Assembly: GCA_031987605.1 (NCBI GenBank)
Contig: DALZZF010000006.1
Coordinates: 1 to 64,000, forward strand
Direction: 5' to 3'
DNA: 64,000 nucleotides
Origin: JAFAGO01 sp031987605
GTDB lineage: Bacteria; Bacteroidota; Bacteroidia; Flavobacteriales; Weeksellaceae
Shown here: positions 7,660 through 16,122 of the stretch, in pieces
Position numbering within the stretch: position 1 is the first letter of the stretch
Layout of the letters: each line of letters opens with the position of its first letter
Translations under genes and position numbers: made by a program
Notes under the pieces: generated by a model
Seen by the model: the letters and a program-made list of their open reading frames with translations, nothing else
Told to the model about the DNA's origin: nothing
The model's database searches: none

Positions 7660-9912
7660 ATGGGTGTGTTCTTACAAAACAAAATATCAAGCTGTTATAC
7701 TAAAGTGTTGTTTTTATTTTCACTCTTTGGATCAATTGTTTATGGGCAAAATTTTGTGAAATTTGTGAATCCCTATATTGGGACAGGAGGGCACGGACAT
7801 TCCTTCTTGGGAGTTACAGTACCTTTTGGTGCAGTGCAGATTGGCCCCAATAATTTTAATAAAGGATGGGACTGGACATCGGGCTATCATTATTCAGATA
7901 ATGTTGTAACAGGTTTTTCACATCAGCACCTTAATGGTACAGGATGCGCAGATGGAGGTTCTCTCCAGTTTATGCCTTATACCGGTGCTGTGAAGGCGGA
8001 AAGAGGCACGCAGGAAAACCCAACTTCTGGTTATAGTTCCCAATACTCCCATCAAAACGAAGAGGCTAAGCCCGGCTATTACAAAGTATTTCTGGAAGAT
8101 CCAAAGATTAATGTTGAACTCACCGCGAGCAATCGTGTTGCGTTTCACAAATACACTTATCCTAAAAGTACAGATTTAGAAAAACGTTTAATCATCTCCT
8201 TATTCGATGCCAACGGAAGTGAAACCAAAGAAACCTATATCGAGCAGAAGGATGAATATACAATTCGCGGATATCGTTTTGCCGATGGCTGGGCAAAAAA
8301 ACAACAGTATTATTTTACCGCAAAATTTTCGCAACCCGTAAAATTATTAATTTATGCAAATAATGTATTTGTTGAAGGCAAATCTTTTAAAGGCATTAAT
8401 GTAAAAGGTAATTTTCTATTAGATCCAAAAACAACTGAACTGAAGATAAAAGTAGGTGTTTCTCCTGTCAGCATGGATAACGCAGAGGATAATATTGCTA
8501 AAGAAATCGACCATTGGGATTTTGAACGGGTTGTGAAACAGGCCAATGCTCTATGGAATCAGGAATTGGGAAAAATTAAGGTGAAACGTAAAAATAATGA
8601 TGATAAACAAATTTTTTATACTGCACTTTATCATGCTTTTATGCAGCCAAATACTTTTAATGATGTAAACGGAAATATAAGAGGAGCCGATAAAAAAATA
8701 TATGCAGCTCCCGGTTTTACGAATTATACCCAACTTTCGCTTTGGGATACTTACCGTGCTGCACATCCTTTTTATACTATTTCTCAACCGGAAAAAGTGG
8801 CAGATTTTGTGAATACTATGCTTGCTATCTACAAACAAACCGGAATGCTTCCCATCTGGCATTTGTATGGTTCCGACACTTACGAAATGATTGGTGTTCC
8901 TTCGGTTATGGTTATTTCAGATGCAATCTTGAAAGGATTTAAAGGATTTGATTATGAGCTCGCTTTTGAAGCCATGAAAAATTCGATGATGTCGGATTAT
9001 AAAGATTTAAAATACCTTAGAACCAATGAATATATACCGAGTGATCTTGCAAAAGAATCTGTGGCAAAAGGTCTGGAATATGCCATTGCAGATGATGCTG
9101 TTGCAAAAGTTGCTGAAAAATTAGGTAAAAAGGAAGACGCTGAAATTTTTGCCAAACTAGCCAAATATTATAAGCATTATTGGGATCCAGAAACCGAATT
9201 TTTTAGAGGCAAACACCAGGATGGGAAATGGAATCTGCCTTTTAATCCATACAATTCCAGCCATCGTGACGATGATTATTGCGAAGGAACAGCGTGGCAG
9301 TATACATGGCTTGTACCACAGGATGTTCCCGGATTAATCGGATTATTTCCAAGTGAAAAAGCTTTTTCTGCAAAACTGGACGCACTGTTTGTAGTGAAAG
9401 GCCTTGATGGTGAAAATACATCGCCCGATATATCCGGTTTAATTGGGCAGTATGCGCATGGTAATGAGCCAGGACATCACACCGTATACTTGTATAATTA
9501 TGTGGGAGAGCAGTGGAAAACGGCAGAGAAAGTTCGCTATATTCTAAAAAATATGTACCATAACAATCCCGACGGTTTGCAGGGAAATGAGGATTGCGGA
9601 CAAATGTCCAGTTGGTATATTCTGTCTGCTTTAGGCTTTTATCAGGTAAATCCGGCTGGCGGTGATTTTATTTTTGGAAGTCCATTATTCGATCAGGTAG
9701 AGATAAAACTTCCGGAGAATAAAATACTGAAGATAAAAACAGTCAACAATTCGGACCAGAATATTTATATCCAATCTGTACGATTAAATGGTCAGCAATA
9801 CACAAAAAGCTATATAAGTTACGCGGACGTAATGGCAGGTGGTGAATTGATTTTTGAGATGGGAAACACTCCTTCTGATTTCGGAAAAAATCCCTCAACC
9901 AGACCTTTTTAA
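7660..9912 (+). CDS. GH92 family alpha-mannosidase
   Basis: Calcium-dependent exo-alpha-mannosidase of 750 residues, the usual length of the family. It opens with a signal peptide (to about residue 28, VYGQ) and then the GH92 N-terminal landmark VNPYIGTGGHGHSFLGVTVPFGAVQIGP. Likely catalytic regions are CEGTAWQYTW near residue 541 (acid), GNEPGHHTVYLYNYVG near 601, and GNEDCGQMSSWY near 643 (base). Where many members have two aspartates at that last site, this one has Glu-Asp. Family activities include alpha-1,2-, 1,3- and 1,4-mannosidases acting on N-glycans and mannans; linkage cannot be read from the sequence. Expected in the periplasm. Confidence 0.93.
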   Translation: MGVFLQNKISSCYTKVLFLFSLFGSIVYGQNFVKFVNPYIGTGGHGHSFLGVTVPFGAVQIGPNNFNKGWDWTSGYHYSDNVVTGFSHQHLNGTGCADGGSLQFMPYTGAVKAERGTQENPTSGYSSQYSHQNEEAKPGYYKVFLEDPKINVELTASNRVAFHKYTYPKSTDLEKRLIISLFDANGSETKETYIEQKDEYTIRGYRFADGWAKKQQYYFTAKFSQPVKLLIYANNVFVEGKSFKGINVKGNFLLDPKTTELKIKVGVSPVSMDNAEDNIAKEIDHWDFERVVKQANALWNQELGKIKVKRKNNDDKQIFYTALYHAFMQPNTFNDVNGNIRGADKKIYAAPGFTNYTQLSLWDTYRAAHPFYTISQPEKVADFVNTMLAIYKQTGMLPIWHLYGSDTYEMIGVPSVMVISDAILKGFKGFDYELAFEAMKNSMMSDYKDLKYLRTNEYIPSDLAKESVAKGLEYAIADDAVAKVAEKLGKKEDAEIFAKLAKYYKHYWDPETEFFRGKHQDGKWNLPFNPYNSSHRDDDYCEGTAWQYTWLVPQDVPGLIGLFPSEKAFSAKLDALFVVKGLDGENTSPDISGLIGQYAHGNEPGHHTVYLYNYVGEQWKTAEKVRYILKNMYHNNPDGLQGNEDCGQMSSWYILSALGFYQVNPAGGDFIFGSPLFDQVEIKLPENKILKIKTVNNSDQNIYIQSVRLNGQQYTKSYISYADVMAGGELIFEMGNTPSDFGKNPSTRPF

Positions 9913-10054
9913 GAACAAAGCAGCGGTAAATCAACCAATACGAGAAAAAACATATATCAACAGTTCTGGAAAAACATTACCGGAAAAATGGTTGACGAAT
10001 GGTGGACAGAATATGGTCAAAACCAATAATACAATAAAAAATAATCAGAACAAT

Positions 10055-11218
10055 ATGAACAAACAAAATTTAATTTTCAGTATTTTACTATCTATAAGTA
10101 CAACTTGTACATTATCCAGTCAGCAACTTCAAAACAATGTGCTGCCCAACTGGGCATTGGGTGGATTTGAAAGACCTCAAGGGTTAAATCCCATTATTTC
10201 ACCCATAGAAACAACCTCATTTATCGATCCCAACACCGGAGAAAAAAATTATTGGGAATCCAATGATACCTTTAATCCCGCAGCAGTCATTAAAGATAAT
10301 AAAGTGGTTGTTCTTTACCGTGCAGAGGACAAATCCGGTGTGGGAATCGGAAGCAGAACATCGCGACTTGGTTATGCCGAAAGTAAAGATGGCCTGCATT
10401 TTAACCGGATGAATCAACCGGTTTTTTACCCAAGTCCAGATTGGCAACAAGGGAATGAATGGCCGGGAGGAACAGAAGATCCACGAATTGCGGTAACTGA
10501 AGATGGATTATTTGTTATGCTGTACACACAGTGGAATCGCGATACCCCACGATTGGGAGTAGCAACATCAAAAGATTTAAAAAACTGGAAAAAAGACGGA
10601 CCCGCTTTCGCCAAATCTCCAAAGGGACGTAATATTATCAATCGGTCTCATAAATCAGCTTCATTATTAACTAAAATTGTTAATGGTAAACAGGTAATTG
10701 CAAAAATTAACGGTAAATATTGGATGTATTGGGGAGAAGAAGGGGTTTATGGAGCGACTTCAGAAAATCTCATCGATTGGGAGCCTGTGGTAGATAAAAA
10801 TAATAATCCTATTGCATTTATATCGCCTCGGGAAGGATATTTCGACAGTCAGCTTACGGAATGTGGTCCTCCTGCAGTTTTAACGGATCAGGGCATCGTA
10901 TTGCTGTATAATGGGAAAAATCATGAAACAAAAGGAGATGCTAGATTCAATAAAAATGCATATTGTGCTGGTCAGGTTTTATTTGATAGTCAGGATCCTA
11001 CCAAAGTAATTGCCAGACTGGATGTTCCTTTTTTGCGCCCAATGGCAGATTTCGAAAAAAGCGGACAATATGTTGATGGTACCGTTTTTATAGAAGGTCT
11101 TGTATACCATCATAACAAATGGTTTTTATATTATGGTTGTGCCGATTCAAAAGTGGCCGTTGCCGTATATGATCCTTCCAAGAAAAAAAATGGCGATGAA
11201 ATTCCTTTACGTCCATAA
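10055..11218 (+). CDS. GH130 family mannoside hydrolase/phosphorylase, secreted
   Basis: Five-bladed-propeller GH130 enzyme of 387 residues. Landmarks are FNPAAVIKDNKVVVLYRAED near the start, WPGGTEDPRIA near residue 135 with the family's catalytic aspartate in EDPR, and YWMYWGEEGVYGATSENLIDWEPV. GH130 contains beta-mannoside phosphorylases, usually cytoplasmic, and beta-1,2-mannosidases. This protein has a signal peptide (KQNLIFSILLSISTTCTLSSQ) and so is probably periplasmic, which favours a hydrolase because mannose 1-phosphate made outside would be lost (inference). ATG at 10055 was chosen because it begins the signal peptide; the frame is open back into GH92. Last gene of the operon. Confidence 0.88.
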   Translation: MNKQNLIFSILLSISTTCTLSSQQLQNNVLPNWALGGFERPQGLNPIISPIETTSFIDPNTGEKNYWESNDTFNPAAVIKDNKVVVLYRAEDKSGVGIGSRTSRLGYAESKDGLHFNRMNQPVFYPSPDWQQGNEWPGGTEDPRIAVTEDGLFVMLYTQWNRDTPRLGVATSKDLKNWKKDGPAFAKSPKGRNIINRSHKSASLLTKIVNGKQVIAKINGKYWMYWGEEGVYGATSENLIDWEPVVDKNNNPIAFISPREGYFDSQLTECGPPAVLTDQGIVLLYNGKNHETKGDARFNKNAYCAGQVLFDSQDPTKVIARLDVPFLRPMADFEKSGQYVDGTVFIEGLVYHHNKWFLYYGCADSKVAVAVYDPSKKKNGDEIPLRP

Positions 11219-11322
11219 TAAATTTTGAAGAAAAATAAGAATTACATTATTTGTGAATCATTCAGACCAATGAACATTCAAATATGGGTGAGTTATTTTT
11301 TTGATTTTTTTTATCATTAAAA

Positions 11323-11346
11323 AGCCTGCTTCACTGGAAGCAGGCT
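11323..11346 (-). terminator. Shared terminator of ffh and the sugar operon
   Basis: Perfect ten-base stem AGCCTGCTTC (11323-11332) with GAAGCAGGCT (11337-11346) and a four-base loop. On the minus strand it is followed by TTTTTAATGAT, so it ends ffh. It may also stop readthrough of the plus-strand sugar operon ending at 11218. Confidence 0.82.
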
Positions 11347-11362
11347 CTTGATTTTTGACTTT

Positions 11363-12730
11363 CTATTTTCCAAACATTCCTCCGCCCATTCCCGGCATAT
11401 TTGGCATTCCTTTGCTCATCATTTGCATCATGGCTTTTCCTTGCGGGCCTTGCATCATCTTCATCATTTTGCCCATTTGTTCGAATTGTTTCATTAATTG
11501 GTTTACATCTTCCAGTTTTCTTCCGGCACCTTTTGCAATTCTTTTTTTACGGTTCATGTCGATTACGGAAGGTCGTCTTCTTTCTTCCGGTGTCATGGAA
11601 TGGATAATGGCTTCGATGTGTTTAAAAGCATCATCATTAATATCCACATCTTTGATGGCTTTTCCAACTCCCGGAATCATTCCCATCAAATCCTTCATAT
11701 TTCCCATTTTTTTAATCTGGTCGATTTGTTTTAGGAAATCATCAAATCCGAATTCGTTTTTGGCGATTTTTTTATGGAGTTTTTTGGCTTCTTCTTCGTC
11801 AAACTGTTCCTGTGCTCTTTCTACTAAGGAAACAACGTCTCCCATTCCCAGAATTCTGTCGGCCATCCTTTCTGGATAGAACAAATCCAGTGCTTCCATT
11901 TTTTCTCCTGTAGAAATAAATTTAATTGGTTTTTCTACAACAGAACGAATGGTCAAGGCAGCACCACCTCTGGTATCACCATCTAATTTGGTGAGTACAA
12001 CACCGTCAAAATTCAATGCATCGTTGAACGTTTTTGCCGTATTTACTGCATCTTGTCCGGTCATGGAATCCACTACAAAAAGCGTTTCATCCGGTTTGAT
12101 GAAGTAATGAACGGATTTAATCTCATTCATCATCTGTTCATCTACAGCAAGACGACCGGCGGTATCCACGATTACCACATCGAAATTATTTTCTTTCGCG
12201 TATTTTACAGCATTTTCCGCAATGGCAGAAGGGTTGGTTGCACCTTCTTCGGTATAAACAGGAACATCAATTTGTGATCCCAGTACTTTCAACTGATCGA
12301 TTGCAGCAGGACGGTAAACGTCGCAGGCAACCAAAAGCGGTTTTTTATTTTTCTTAACCTTTAAATAATTGGCCAGTTTACCGGAAAAAGTGGTTTTACC
12401 AGAACCTTGAAGCCCGGCAATCAGAACAACGGACGGTTTCCCGGAAAGATTAATTCCTTCCTGAGTTCCTCCCATTAAATCTACCAGTTCATCATGAACA
12501 ATTTTTGTCATCAGCTGTCCCGGAGTTAAGCTGGTAAGTACGTTCTCACCCAATGCTTTATCCTGAACTCTTTTGGTAAGGTCTTTCGCAACTTTGTAAT
12601 TTACATCGGCATCTACAAGCGCGCGGCGGATTTCTTTTACCGTTTCGGCTACGTTGATTTCGGTGATTTTTCCGCGCCCGGAAATATTGTGTAAGGCTTT
12701 ATCTAATTTGTCCTGTAAACTGTTGAACAT
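11363..12730 (-). CDS. ffh: Signal recognition particle protein Ffh
   Basis: GTPase that binds SRP RNA and signal sequences of nascent membrane proteins and delivers ribosomes to FtsY. 455 residues with the N domain (1-90), the G domain carrying GLQGSGKTTFSGKLA (P-loop, about 107), DTAGRLA and TKLDGDTRGG, and a C-terminal M domain. The M domain is methionine-rich to the very end (MMKMMQGPQGKAMMQMM), as expected for the signal-peptide groove. Divergent from the ATP synthase cluster. Confidence 0.97.
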   Translation of the reverse strand: MFNSLQDKLDKALHNISGRGKITEINVAETVKEIRRALVDADVNYKVAKDLTKRVQDKALGENVLTSLTPGQLMTKIVHDELVDLMGGTQEGINLSGKPSVVLIAGLQGSGKTTFSGKLANYLKVKKNKKPLLVACDVYRPAAIDQLKVLGSQIDVPVYTEEGATNPSAIAENAVKYAKENNFDVVIVDTAGRLAVDEQMMNEIKSVHYFIKPDETLFVVDSMTGQDAVNTAKTFNDALNFDGVVLTKLDGDTRGGAALTIRSVVEKPIKFISTGEKMEALDLFYPERMADRILGMGDVVSLVERAQEQFDEEEAKKLHKKIAKNEFGFDDFLKQIDQIKKMGNMKDLMGMIPGVGKAIKDVDINDDAFKHIEAIIHSMTPEERRRPSVIDMNRKKRIAKGAGRKLEDVNQLMKQFEQMGKMMKMMQGPQGKAMMQMMSKGMPNMPGMGGGMFGK

Positions 12731-12753
12731 TGTATATAATATTTAATGGTCTG

Positions 12754-12761
12754 CAAAAATA
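12754..12761 (-). promoter_or_regulatory. -7 box of ffh promoter
   Basis: TATTTTTG on the minus strand matches the Bacteroidota -7 consensus TAnnTTTG and lies 24 bases upstream of the ffh start codon. The -33 region is not well matched. Confidence 0.5.
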
Positions 12762-12789
12762 AGGATTTTTAAAGAAACTTTATATTCTT

Positions 12790-12797
12790 TACTTTTG
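12790..12797 (+). promoter_or_regulatory. -7 box of atpZ-like gene promoter
   Basis: TACTTTTG matches TAnnTTTG and lies 14 bases before the ATG at 12812, so the leader would be very short. Together with the ffh box it makes a compact divergent promoter region of about 80 bases. Confidence 0.55.
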
Positions 12798-12811
12798 CAA
12801 AAATTCCGATA

Positions 12812-13084
12812 ATGGAAAACGAAAAATCAAACCGAAAAGACTTCTCGGAAGAAGATGAGATTAAGTATGCCAAAAATTCAATGCGGCAATACGGCGTGTA
12901 TTCTGCGGTTGTGTTTCAGATGCTGGCAACGATGGGGCTCGCATTTTGGGGCGGAAAAAAACTGAACGATCATTTTGGCATTGAAAATAATCTGCTTACC
13001 GTGGGCATCGGAATTCTGGGAATGGTGCTGGCGTTTTACAATCTACTCCGACAATTAAAAAATATACAGAAAAATGAAAAGTAA
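12812..13084 (+). CDS. AtpZ/AtpI-family membrane protein
   Basis: Protein of 90 residues with a charged N-terminus and two predicted membrane helices (about 28-48 and 58-78). It contains the AtpZ/AtpI-like pattern FWGGKKLNDHFG followed by a second helix. Members of this family sit at the head of atp operons and are linked to assembly of the c-ring or to Mg2+/Ca2+ transport for the ATP synthase. Overlaps the next gene by 11 bases. Confidence 0.8.
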   Translation: MENEKSNRKDFSEEDEIKYAKNSMRQYGVYSAVVFQMLATMGLAFWGGKKLNDHFGIENNLLTVGIGILGMVLAFYNLLRQLKNIQKNEK

Positions 13085-13442
13085 CTGGCTTTATATTGCC
13101 CTTTATTTCGTGATGTTTGCCCTCCATTTTGTGATTTGGAATTACCTGAATATTGGTTTTGAAACAGTATTTATCCGCTATTATCTGTTTCTTACCATTC
13201 TTTTTATGATGGTGGTAACCGTTATGTCTATTTTTAAAATAATCTATCCCAACTATCTGGGCTTTGTTTTTCTGGGTTTGGTACTGGTAAAACTTACACT
13301 GATGATGATTGTGATGAATAAATTGAAAATCAGTGAAGTACCCGATTTTAAACTGCATTTTATTATTCCGTATTTAATTTCATTAACACTGGTCACGCTG
13401 TATTCAATTAGCATCATAAAAAAAGATGAAAAAAATCAGTAA
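13074..13442 (+). CDS. Small four-helix membrane protein of the atp cluster
   Basis: 122 residues with about four hydrophobic segments (residues 5-25, 33-57, 63-85, 98-118) and a lysine-rich tail. I do not recognise a named family. Its position between the AtpZ-like gene and atpB, and the overlap with the former, are those of the second AtpI-like subunit commonly seen in Bacteroidota atp clusters, so a role in ATP synthase assembly is inferred from place only. Confidence 0.65.
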   Translation: MKSNWLYIALYFVMFALHFVIWNYLNIGFETVFIRYYLFLTILFMMVVTVMSIFKIIYPNYLGFVFLGLVLVKLTLMMIVMNKLKISEVPDFKLHFIIPYLISLTLVTLYSISIIKKDEKNQ

Positions 13443-13472
13443 AAGGATATTTCTTTTTCTGAATATTTATCC

Positions 13473-13480
13473 TATTTTTG
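13473..13480 (+). promoter_or_regulatory. -7 box in front of atpB
   Basis: TATTTTTG, 25 bases upstream of the atpB start codon, matches TAnnTTTG. It suggests that the structural ATP synthase genes have their own promoter in addition to readthrough from the AtpZ-like gene. Confidence 0.5.
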
Positions 13481-13505
13481 CAAAACTTTAAAAAGACGTA
13501 TCTCC

Positions 13506-14624
13506 ATGCTGAAAAGAGCACTACTTTTAGCCGGTTTTTTAACCACATTTTCATTTTCGTTTGCACAACATGCAACTGCAGTGGCAGAAACTTCACATCA
13601 AACTGAAGCAGCAGCACCTGTTTCCGAGGAAGAAAAAGAAAAAAATGAAAATCAGGAGTATATCAAGCATCACCTTTTGGATGCCCACAGTTTTGATATT
13701 ATGGTGACGAAATCCGGTAAACATATCGGTTTTCCGCTTCCGGTTATTTTTTATGATAAAACCAATGGTGTTCAGGCTTTTATGAGTTCTGAATTTCATC
13801 ATGGTGAAAATGTAGTGGAGAGAAACGGACAGTATTATAAACTTTTCCACGAAAAAATTTATAAAACCGATGCGGCCGGAACAATTAATCTGGACGATCA
13901 TCATCATGCAACCAACGAAAAAGTTTTGGATCTTTCCATTACCAAAGGGGTGTTTATGATTTTGATTACAGCACTTTTAATGTTGTGGATTTTCGGTTCT
14001 ATGGCTAAAAATTATAAGAAATCTTTAGTGCCTTCAGGCGTAGGAAAATTATTCGAACCGGTGGTCGTTTTTGTTCGCGATGATATTGCAAAACCAAACA
14101 TCGGGGCAAACTATGGAAAATACATGAACTATCTTTTAACGGTATTTTTCTTTATCCTGTTCCTGAATATTTTCGGATTATTTCCTTTCGGGATTAACGT
14201 TACCGGAAATTTGGCCGTAACTGCAGCGTTGGCAATTCTTACATTCCTAATCACGCAGTTTACCGCAAACAAAAACTATTGGCAGCACATTTTCTGGATG
14301 CCGGGACTTCCTTGGCCCATGAAAATCATTATGGCTCCGATTGAATTAATCGGGATGTTCATTAAACCTTTTGCACTTTTAATACGTCTTTTTGCAAACA
14401 TGTCTGCCGGTCACATTGTAGTGATGTCGCTGATTGCAATGATTTACGTATTTAAAAATATTATTGCCGGAGTTGCTTTCCCATTCCTGACATTTGTAAT
14501 TTATCTGTTGGAAGTTTTAGTCGCATTCCTGCAGGCTTATATTTTCACCATGCTTTCTGCGGTGTATTTCGGAATGGCCAATGAAGAGCACGGACATGAA
14601 GGAGAAGAAGGAGCACTTCATTAA
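13506..14624 (+). CDS. atpB: ATP synthase F0 subunit a
   Basis: Membrane subunit that forms the two proton half-channels next to the c-ring. 372 residues, longer than the enterobacterial protein because of a signal-peptide-like start (LLLAGFLTTFSFSFAQ) and a periplasmic extension of about 115 residues rich in His and Glu. This extension is usual for Bacteroidota atpB. The conserved helix with the essential arginine is seen in PFALLIRLFANMSAGH near residue 290-305. The C-terminus is His/Glu-rich. Followed by two hairpins before atpE. Confidence 0.95.
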   Translation: MLKRALLLAGFLTTFSFSFAQHATAVAETSHQTEAAAPVSEEEKEKNENQEYIKHHLLDAHSFDIMVTKSGKHIGFPLPVIFYDKTNGVQAFMSSEFHHGENVVERNGQYYKLFHEKIYKTDAAGTINLDDHHHATNEKVLDLSITKGVFMILITALLMLWIFGSMAKNYKKSLVPSGVGKLFEPVVVFVRDDIAKPNIGANYGKYMNYLLTVFFFILFLNIFGLFPFGINVTGNLAVTAALAILTFLITQFTANKNYWQHIFWMPGLPWPMKIIMAPIELIGMFIKPFALLIRLFANMSAGHIVVMSLIAMIYVFKNIIAGVAFPFLTFVIYLLEVLVAFLQAYIFTMLSAVYFGMANEEHGHEGEEGALH

Positions 14625-14653
14625 TGAAAGAGCCAGGTGAAAAGGCAAAAGAA

Positions 14654-14712
14654 CCAAAGGGCGAAGCCCTTGGATTGGAAAAATAAAAAAAATAAATGAT
14701 GATTTCATCATT
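14654..14712 (+). other. Two hairpins between atpB and atpE
   Basis: The first hairpin pairs CCAAAGGGC with GCCCTTGG (14654-14673, GAA loop, one bulged A). The second pairs AATGATGA with TCATCATT (14695-14712, two-base loop) and is followed by a run of eight A. They lie in the 123-base gap upstream of atpE and could act in mRNA processing or stability. Confidence 0.5.
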
Positions 14713-14747
14713 AAAAAAAAGAAACTAATTTTTTAAAATTATATATT

Positions 14748-14942
14748 ATGGAAATTCCAAAAATCATTGGTGCAGGTTTAGTAGTAATCGGAGCAGGTAT
14801 CGGTATCGGTAAAATTGGTGCTGCTGCTTTGGAAGGGATGGCTCGTCAGCCAGAACAGTTCGGTAAACTACAAACAGCGATGCTTATTGCTGCTGCACTT
14901 GTGGAAGGTCTTGCATTTGCTGCATTATTCGCGGTAAACTAA
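14748..14942 (+). CDS. atpE: ATP synthase F0 subunit c
   Basis: Two-helix proteolipid of 64 residues that forms the rotor ring. Helix 1 carries the packed glycines GAGLVVIGAGIGIGKIG, the polar loop is ARQPEQ, and helix 2 has the ion-carrying glutamate in AALVEGLAFAALFAV. The residue after that glutamate is glycine, not the Ser/Thr typical of sodium-coupled rings, so proton coupling is expected (inference). Hairpins on both sides suggest that its expression is set separately from its neighbours. Confidence 0.95.
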   Translation: MEIPKIIGAGLVVIGAGIGIGKIGAAALEGMARQPEQFGKLQTAMLIAAALVEGLAFAALFAVN

Positions 14943-14962
14943 GATTCTTCAGCAAACAAATT

Positions 14963-15004
14963 ATCACCAACAGTGAGCGGTTGGCTGCGGTTGGTGATTT
15001 TTTA
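14963..15004 (+). terminator. Attenuator-like hairpin after atpE
   Basis: Nine-base stem ATCACCAAC (14963-14971) with GTTGGTGAT (14990-14998), followed directly by TTTTTT. This has the form of an intrinsic terminator inside the atp operon, between atpE and atpF. An alternative shorter stem CCAAC/GTTGG within it could compete. Partial termination here would raise subunit c relative to the downstream subunits. Confidence 0.65.
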
Positions 15005-15062
15005 CAATTTTAAAAAAATAGAACAGAACAAAAATTTAAACATAAATAATTCCTAACGTATT

Positions 15063-15563
15063 ATGGGCGAGTTATTAGAGCAGTTTTCATCGGGTTTGTT
15101 TATCATCCAGACCGTTATTTTCCTGATTTTACTTTTTGTAATGGGTAAATTTGCCTGGAAACCAATTCTGAACGCAATTAATGAAAGAGAAGTAACTATC
15201 GTAGATTCTCTTAATCAGGCGAAATTGGCAAAACAAGAAGTGGAAAACCTGAAAGCAGAAAATGACCACATCATCCGCGAAGCAAAGATTGAGCGCGATG
15301 CCATCCTTAAAGAAGCCAGAGAAATTAAGGATAAAATTGTGGGAGAAGCAAAAGATGCTGCAAAATCAGAAGGTGAAAAATTGATCGAACAGGCAAAACA
15401 AACCATTGCTGCTGAAAAATCCGCTGCATTGGCTGATGTGAAAAACCAGATCGGAGCACTTTCCGTGAATATTGCAGAACAGCTTCTGAAACAGAAATTA
15501 GACAATACTGATGCGCAGAATACATTGGTAGAAAATATGATTAACAAATCAAACCTGAACTAA
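15063..15563 (+). CDS. atpF: ATP synthase F0 subunit b
   Basis: Peripheral-stalk subunit of 166 residues. One N-terminal membrane helix (residues about 8-28, GLFIIQTVIFLILLFVMGKFAWKP region) is followed by a long charged coiled coil rich in Ala, Glu and Lys. The stop codon is immediately followed by the atpH start (one base between). Confidence 0.94.
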   Translation: MGELLEQFSSGLFIIQTVIFLILLFVMGKFAWKPILNAINEREVTIVDSLNQAKLAKQEVENLKAENDHIIREAKIERDAILKEAREIKDKIVGEAKDAAKSEGEKLIEQAKQTIAAEKSAALADVKNQIGALSVNIAEQLLKQKLDNTDAQNTLVENMINKSNLN

Positions 15564-15564
15564 G

Positions 15565-16104
15565 ATGGTCTCTTCAAAAGTAGCCAAAAGATACGCTCAG
15601 GGTTTGCTGGATTTCGCAGCCGATACCAATTCTGTACAGAATGTTTTCGGGGAAATGAAAGACATCGTGAAACTGATGAGCGAAAGCAAAGATCTGAATT
15701 CTTTCTTTGCCATTCCTTTTATTGATGCAAAGAAAAAGCAAAATGTTGCCAGCCAGATTTTTGCTGGTTTTTCTGCACCTACAAGAAATTTTATTTCCTT
15801 AATCATTCAGCACGGTCGCGAAACCCAACTGAAAGATATTGCGCAGGCATACATCAATAAAGTGGAAGATTTAAACGGTGTTCAAAGAGTTTCCTTGACT
15901 TCCGCAGCGCCGCTTTCAGCAAAAACAGTTGAGGATATCATTAAATCCACCACTTTGGTAGATCCGGCCAAAAGTTTTGAACTTCACACCCAGATCAATC
16001 CCGAAATTGTAGGAGGCTATATTCTGAGAGTAGGAGATCAGCAGATCGATACTTCTTTAAGAACAAAACTTAATCAGTTAAAAAAAGATTTTCAGTTAAA
16101 CTAA
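15565..16104 (+). CDS. atpH: ATP synthase F1 subunit delta
   Basis: Links the peripheral stalk to the top of the F1 head. 179 residues, the usual length, with the family pattern VAKRYAQGLLDFA at the start and the C-terminal signature of the OSCP/delta family, NPEIVGGYILRVGDQQIDTSLRTKLNQLK. Lies between atpF and atpA with gaps of 1 and 18 bases. Confidence 0.95.
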   Translation: MVSSKVAKRYAQGLLDFAADTNSVQNVFGEMKDIVKLMSESKDLNSFFAIPFIDAKKKQNVASQIFAGFSAPTRNFISLIIQHGRETQLKDIAQAYINKVEDLNGVQRVSLTSAAPLSAKTVEDIIKSTTLVDPAKSFELHTQINPEIVGGYILRVGDQQIDTSLRTKLNQLKKDFQLN

Positions 16105-16122
16105 GATAAAAACAACCATATA

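Noticed and set aside
15215..15547. Antisense reading frame of 110 codons within atpF
   Set aside because: Serine- and phenylalanine-rich mirror of a Glu/Lys/Ala coiled-coil gene; no start context or family resemblance.
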